Positions 61,716 through 64,000 of a DNA stretch of 64,000 nucleotides are shown piece by piece (positions within the stretch are counted from its first letter, which is position 1; each line of letters starts with the position of its first letter). The notes under the pieces were generated by a model. It saw only the letters and a program-made list of their open reading frames with translations. It was not told where the DNA came from and searched no databases. Position numbers and translations under genes: made by a program. Source of the DNA: Puniceibacterium confluentis (GTDB lineage: Bacteria > Pseudomonadota > Alphaproteobacteria > Rhodobacterales > Rhodobacteraceae); contig NZ_VOJI01000014.1 in the NCBI RefSeq assembly GCF_007923445.1, positions 59,723 to 123,722 on the forward strand, written 5' to 3'.

Positions 61716-63839
61716 ATGGCACGCGAATATCCCCTGACGCGCTACCGGAACTTCGGGATCATGGCCCACATCGACGCGGGCAAGACCACGACAACCGAGC
61801 GCATCCTCTTCTACACCGGCAAGTCCCACAAGATCGGCGAAGTCCATGACGGCGCCGCAACGATGGACTGGATGGAGCAGGAGCAGGAACGCGGTATCAC
61901 GATCACCTCGGCTGCGACGACCACTTTCTGGCAGCGCCAGGAAGACCCGACCGCCGAAGGCACCTCGGATACCAAGTACCGCTTCAACATCATCGACACT
62001 CCCGGTCACGTCGATTTCACCATCGAAGTCGAGCGTTCGCTCGCCGTTCTCGATGGCGCGATCTGCCTGCTGGACGGCAACGCCGGTGTCGAGCCGCAGA
62101 CCGAAACCGTCTGGCGTCAGGCCGACCGTTACAAGGTTCCGCGGATCGTGTTCGTCAACAAGATGGACAAGATCGGCGCCGACTTCTTCAACTGCGTCAA
62201 GATGATCAAGGACCGCACCGGTGCGATCCCCGCCCCGATCGCCCTGCCGATCGGTGCCGAGGATGCGCTGGAAGGCATCATCGACCTGATCAAGATGGAA
62301 GAGTGGGTCTGGGAAGGCGAAGATCTGGGCGCGTCCTGGGTTCGCAAGCCGATCCGTGCCGACCTTCAGGATCTGGCCGACGAATGGCGTGCGAACCTCA
62401 TCGAAGTTGCTGTCGAAGTCGACGATGACGCGATGGAAAAGTATCTCGACGGCGTCATGCCGGACGAGGACACCCTGCGCAAGCTGATCCGCAAGGGCAC
62501 CTTGTCGCTGGCATTCGTGCCGGTTGCAGCCGGTTCCGCATTCAAGAACAAGGGCGTACAGCCCCTGCTGAACGCCGTGATCGACTTCCTGCCGTCGCCG
62601 CTGGACGTGCCTGCCTACATGGGCTTCAGCCCGGACGACGAGACCGAGACCCGTAACATCGCGCGTCACGCCGATGACACCGAGCCGTTCTCGGGTCTTG
62701 CGTTCAAGATCATGAACGACCCCTTTGTCGGTTCGCTGACCTTCACCCGGATCTATTCCGGCGTGATGAAGAAGGGTGATTCGATCCTGAACACGACCAA
62801 GGGCAAGAAAGAGCGCATCGGTCGCATGATGATGATGCACGCCATCGATCGCGAAGAGATCGAAGAGGCGTTTGCAGGTGACATCATCGCGCTGGCGGGT
62901 CTCAAGGACACCACAACCGGTGACACCCTGTCGGATTCGCAGCACCGCGTGGTTCTGGAAACGATGACCTTCCCCGATCCGGTGATCGAGATCGCTGTCG
63001 AGCCCAAGACCAAGGCCGACCAGGAAAAGATGTCCGCAGGTCTGGCCCGTCTGGCCGCCGAGGATCCGTCGTTCCGCGTCGAAACCGACATCGAATCCGG
63101 CCAGACCATCATGAAGGGCATGGGCGAACTTCACCTCGACATTCTCGTCGATCGCCTCAAGCGTGAATTCAAGGTCGAAGCCAACATCGGTGCGCCTCAG
63201 GTGGCCTACCGCGAGACCATCGGTCACGAGGTCGAGCACACCTACACCCACAAGAAGCAGTCGGGTGGTTCGGGTCAGTTCGCCGAGGTCAAGCTGGTCA
63301 TCACGCCAACAGAGCCGGGCGAAGGCTATTCCTTCGAGTCGAAGATCGTCGGTGGTGCGGTTCCCAAGGAATACATCCCGGGTGTCGAAAAGGGCATCAA
63401 GTCGGTCATGGACTCCGGTCCGCTGGCAGGCTTCCCGGTGATCGACTTCAAGGTCTCGCTGATCGACGGCAAGTTCCATGACGTCGACTCCTCGGTCCTC
63501 GCGTTCGAAATCGCCGCCCGCATGGGGATGCGTGAAGGGATGCGCAAGGCCGGTGCCAAGCTGCTCGAGCCGATCATGAAGGTCGAGGTGGTCACACCGG
63601 AAGAGTATACCGGCAACGTCATCGGGGATCTGACCTCGCGGCGTGGCCAGGTGACCGGTCAGGAAAACCGCGGCAATGCGGTTGCGATCAACGCGATGGT
63701 TCCGCTGGCAAATATGTTCGGCTACATCAACAACCTGCGCTCCATGTCTTCGGGCCGCGCACAGTTCACGATGCAGTTCGACCATTACGATCCGGTGCCG
63801 CAGAACATCAGCGACGAGATCCAGAAGAAATACGCATAA
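61716..63839 (+). CDS. fusA: Elongation factor G
   Basis: This 707-residue translational GTPase drives ribosomal translocation. The G domain has [19 protein letters not shown] (P-loop), the DTPGHVDF switch II motif and NKMDK for guanine recognition. Domains II-V follow, including [20 protein letters not shown] and the domain IV loop region near [11 protein letters not shown]. It has the length of housekeeping EF-G rather than the shorter EF-G2. It is followed by an 84-base spacer with an inverted repeat, then tuf. Confidence 0.98.
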   Translation: MAREYPLTRYRNFGIMAHIDAGKTTTTERILFYTGKSHKIGEVHDGAATMDWMEQEQERGITITSAATTTFWQRQEDPTAEGTSDTKYRFNIIDTPGHVDFTIEVERSLAVLDGAICLLDGNAGVEPQTETVWRQADRYKVPRIVFVNKMDKIGADFFNCVKMIKDRTGAIPAPIALPIGAEDALEGIIDLIKMEEWVWEGEDLGASWVRKPIRADLQDLADEWRANLIEVAVEVDDDAMEKYLDGVMPDEDTLRKLIRKGTLSLAFVPVAAGSAFKNKGVQPLLNAVIDFLPSPLDVPAYMGFSPDDETETRNIARHADDTEPFSGLAFKIMNDPFVGSLTFTRIYSGVMKKGDSILNTTKGKKERIGRMMMMHAIDREEIEEAFAGDIIALAGLKDTTTGDTLSDSQHRVVLETMTFPDPVIEIAVEPKTKADQEKMSAGLARLAAEDPSFRVETDIESGQTIMKGMGELHLDILVDRLKREFKVEANIGAPQVAYRETIGHEVEHTYTHKKQSGGSGQFAEVKLVITPTEPGEGYSFESKIVGGAVPKEYIPGVEKGIKSVMDSGPLAGFPVIDFKVSLIDGKFHDVDSSVLAFEIAARMGMREGMRKAGAKLLEPIMKVEVVTPEEYTGNVIGDLTSRRGQVTGQENRGNAVAINAMVPLANMFGYINNLRSMSSGRAQFTMQFDHYDPVPQNISDEIQKKYA

Positions 63840-63845
63840 ACGGGA

Positions 63846-63900
63846 TGGCGGGGTGAACCCCGCCCTACCCACCACCCGTAGGGCGGGGGTCACCCCGCCA
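63846..63900. repeat. Inverted repeat between fusA and tuf
   Basis: Arms of 23 bases (63846-63868 and 63878-63900), beginning TGGCGGGGTGAACCCC and GTAGGGCGGGGGTCAC, are complementary with a single mismatch and are separated by a nine-base loop (CCACCACCC). The motif GTAGGGCGGGGTTCACCCC is, as I recall, a repeated intergenic element in Roseobacter genomes, so this is probably one copy of a dispersed hairpin. It lacks a T-tract and need not be a terminator. Confidence 0.7.
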
Positions 63901-63923
63901 CCCAGACTAGACAGGAGGCCATC

Positions 63924-64000
63924 ATGGCAAAGGCAAAGTTTGAACGTAACAAGCCGCACTGCAACATCGGCACGATCGGTCACGTTGACCACGGCAAGAC
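63924..64000 (+). CDS. tuf: Elongation factor Tu, N-terminus only (window edge)
   Basis: The final 77 bases encode [20 protein letters not shown] followed by VDHGKT, the EF-Tu start with the beginning of the GHVDHGKT P-loop. A consensus ACAGGAGG ribosome-binding site lies seven bases before the ATG. The rest of the gene is outside the window. It closes the str operon after fusA. Confidence 0.96.
   Translation, partial: MAKAKFERNKPHCNIGTIGHVDHGK

Overview
The window looks like a chromosomal segment of a Roseobacter-group alphaproteobacterium (Rhodobacteraceae). The evidence is the high G+C content, the divergent pairing of tldD with the cytochrome oxidase genes ctaC-ctaB, single-chain PtsP and LysC proteins of alphaproteobacterial length, many transporter and envelope genes, and the gene order of the secE-nusG-rplKAJL-rpoBC and rpsL-rpsG-fusA-tuf blocks. 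There is no rRNA, CRISPR array, prophage or intact insertion sequence. One tRNA-Leu(TAA) is present.

Layout. 1-14.9 kb: aa3-type oxidase genes (ctaC, partial ctaB), tldD, dprA-topA, an L,D-transpeptidase, a two-subunit CoA-transferase, mtnP divergent from a SulP permease, a flavin reductase divergent from a GNAT acetyltransferase that seems to use a CTG start, and an EcsC-family protein. 15.1-23 kb: a leftward run of ptsP, lysC, a TTG-started SnoaL-like protein overlapping an SDR, a DUF1178 protein, a KdtA-like transferase and a family-4 glycosyltransferase. 23.1-29.8 kb: a probable catabolic locus, with a GntR/FCD regulator divergent from an operon of a ThDP enzyme, a three-part tripartite tricarboxylate transporter (TctC-TctB-TctA) and a glyoxalase-like protein. 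A perfect CTGTATACAG palindrome lies between regulator and operon. 29.9-39.4 kb: MOSC protein, PaaI-like thioesterase, the ligase-associated repair pair PdeM and Lhr-type helicase (without the usual ligase and exonuclease), aldo/keto reductase, tRNA-Leu, TPR protein, Lrp regulator, rhomboid protease overlapping a GFA-family protein, SuhB, and a small cysteine-containing secreted protein.

39.4-44.8 kb is the most accessory-like part. It holds an outer-membrane beta-barrel protein, an 870-base gene-poor stretch, a translationally coupled GSCFA/SGNH-like pair, and two tandem paralogous secreted proteins, each built of three copies of a roughly 50-residue repeat that I do not recognise. These repeat proteins and the GSCFA/SGNH pair are the best candidates for something undescribed.

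45-64 kb is the core information-processing block: secE, nusG, the L11, L1, L10 and L12 genes, rpoB and rpoC, then rpsL, rpsG, fusA and the start of tuf. Three unrelated genes (an HWE histidine kinase, an EamA transporter and a rhamnosyltransferase-like glycosyltransferase) separate rpoC from rpsL. The spacers of this block carry visible RNA structure: a long L10 leader, three hairpins between rplL and rpoB, tandem palindromes plus a hairpin between rpoB and rpoC, a strong terminator after rpoC, a near-consensus promoter before rpsL, and a 23-base near-perfect inverted repeat between fusA and tuf.
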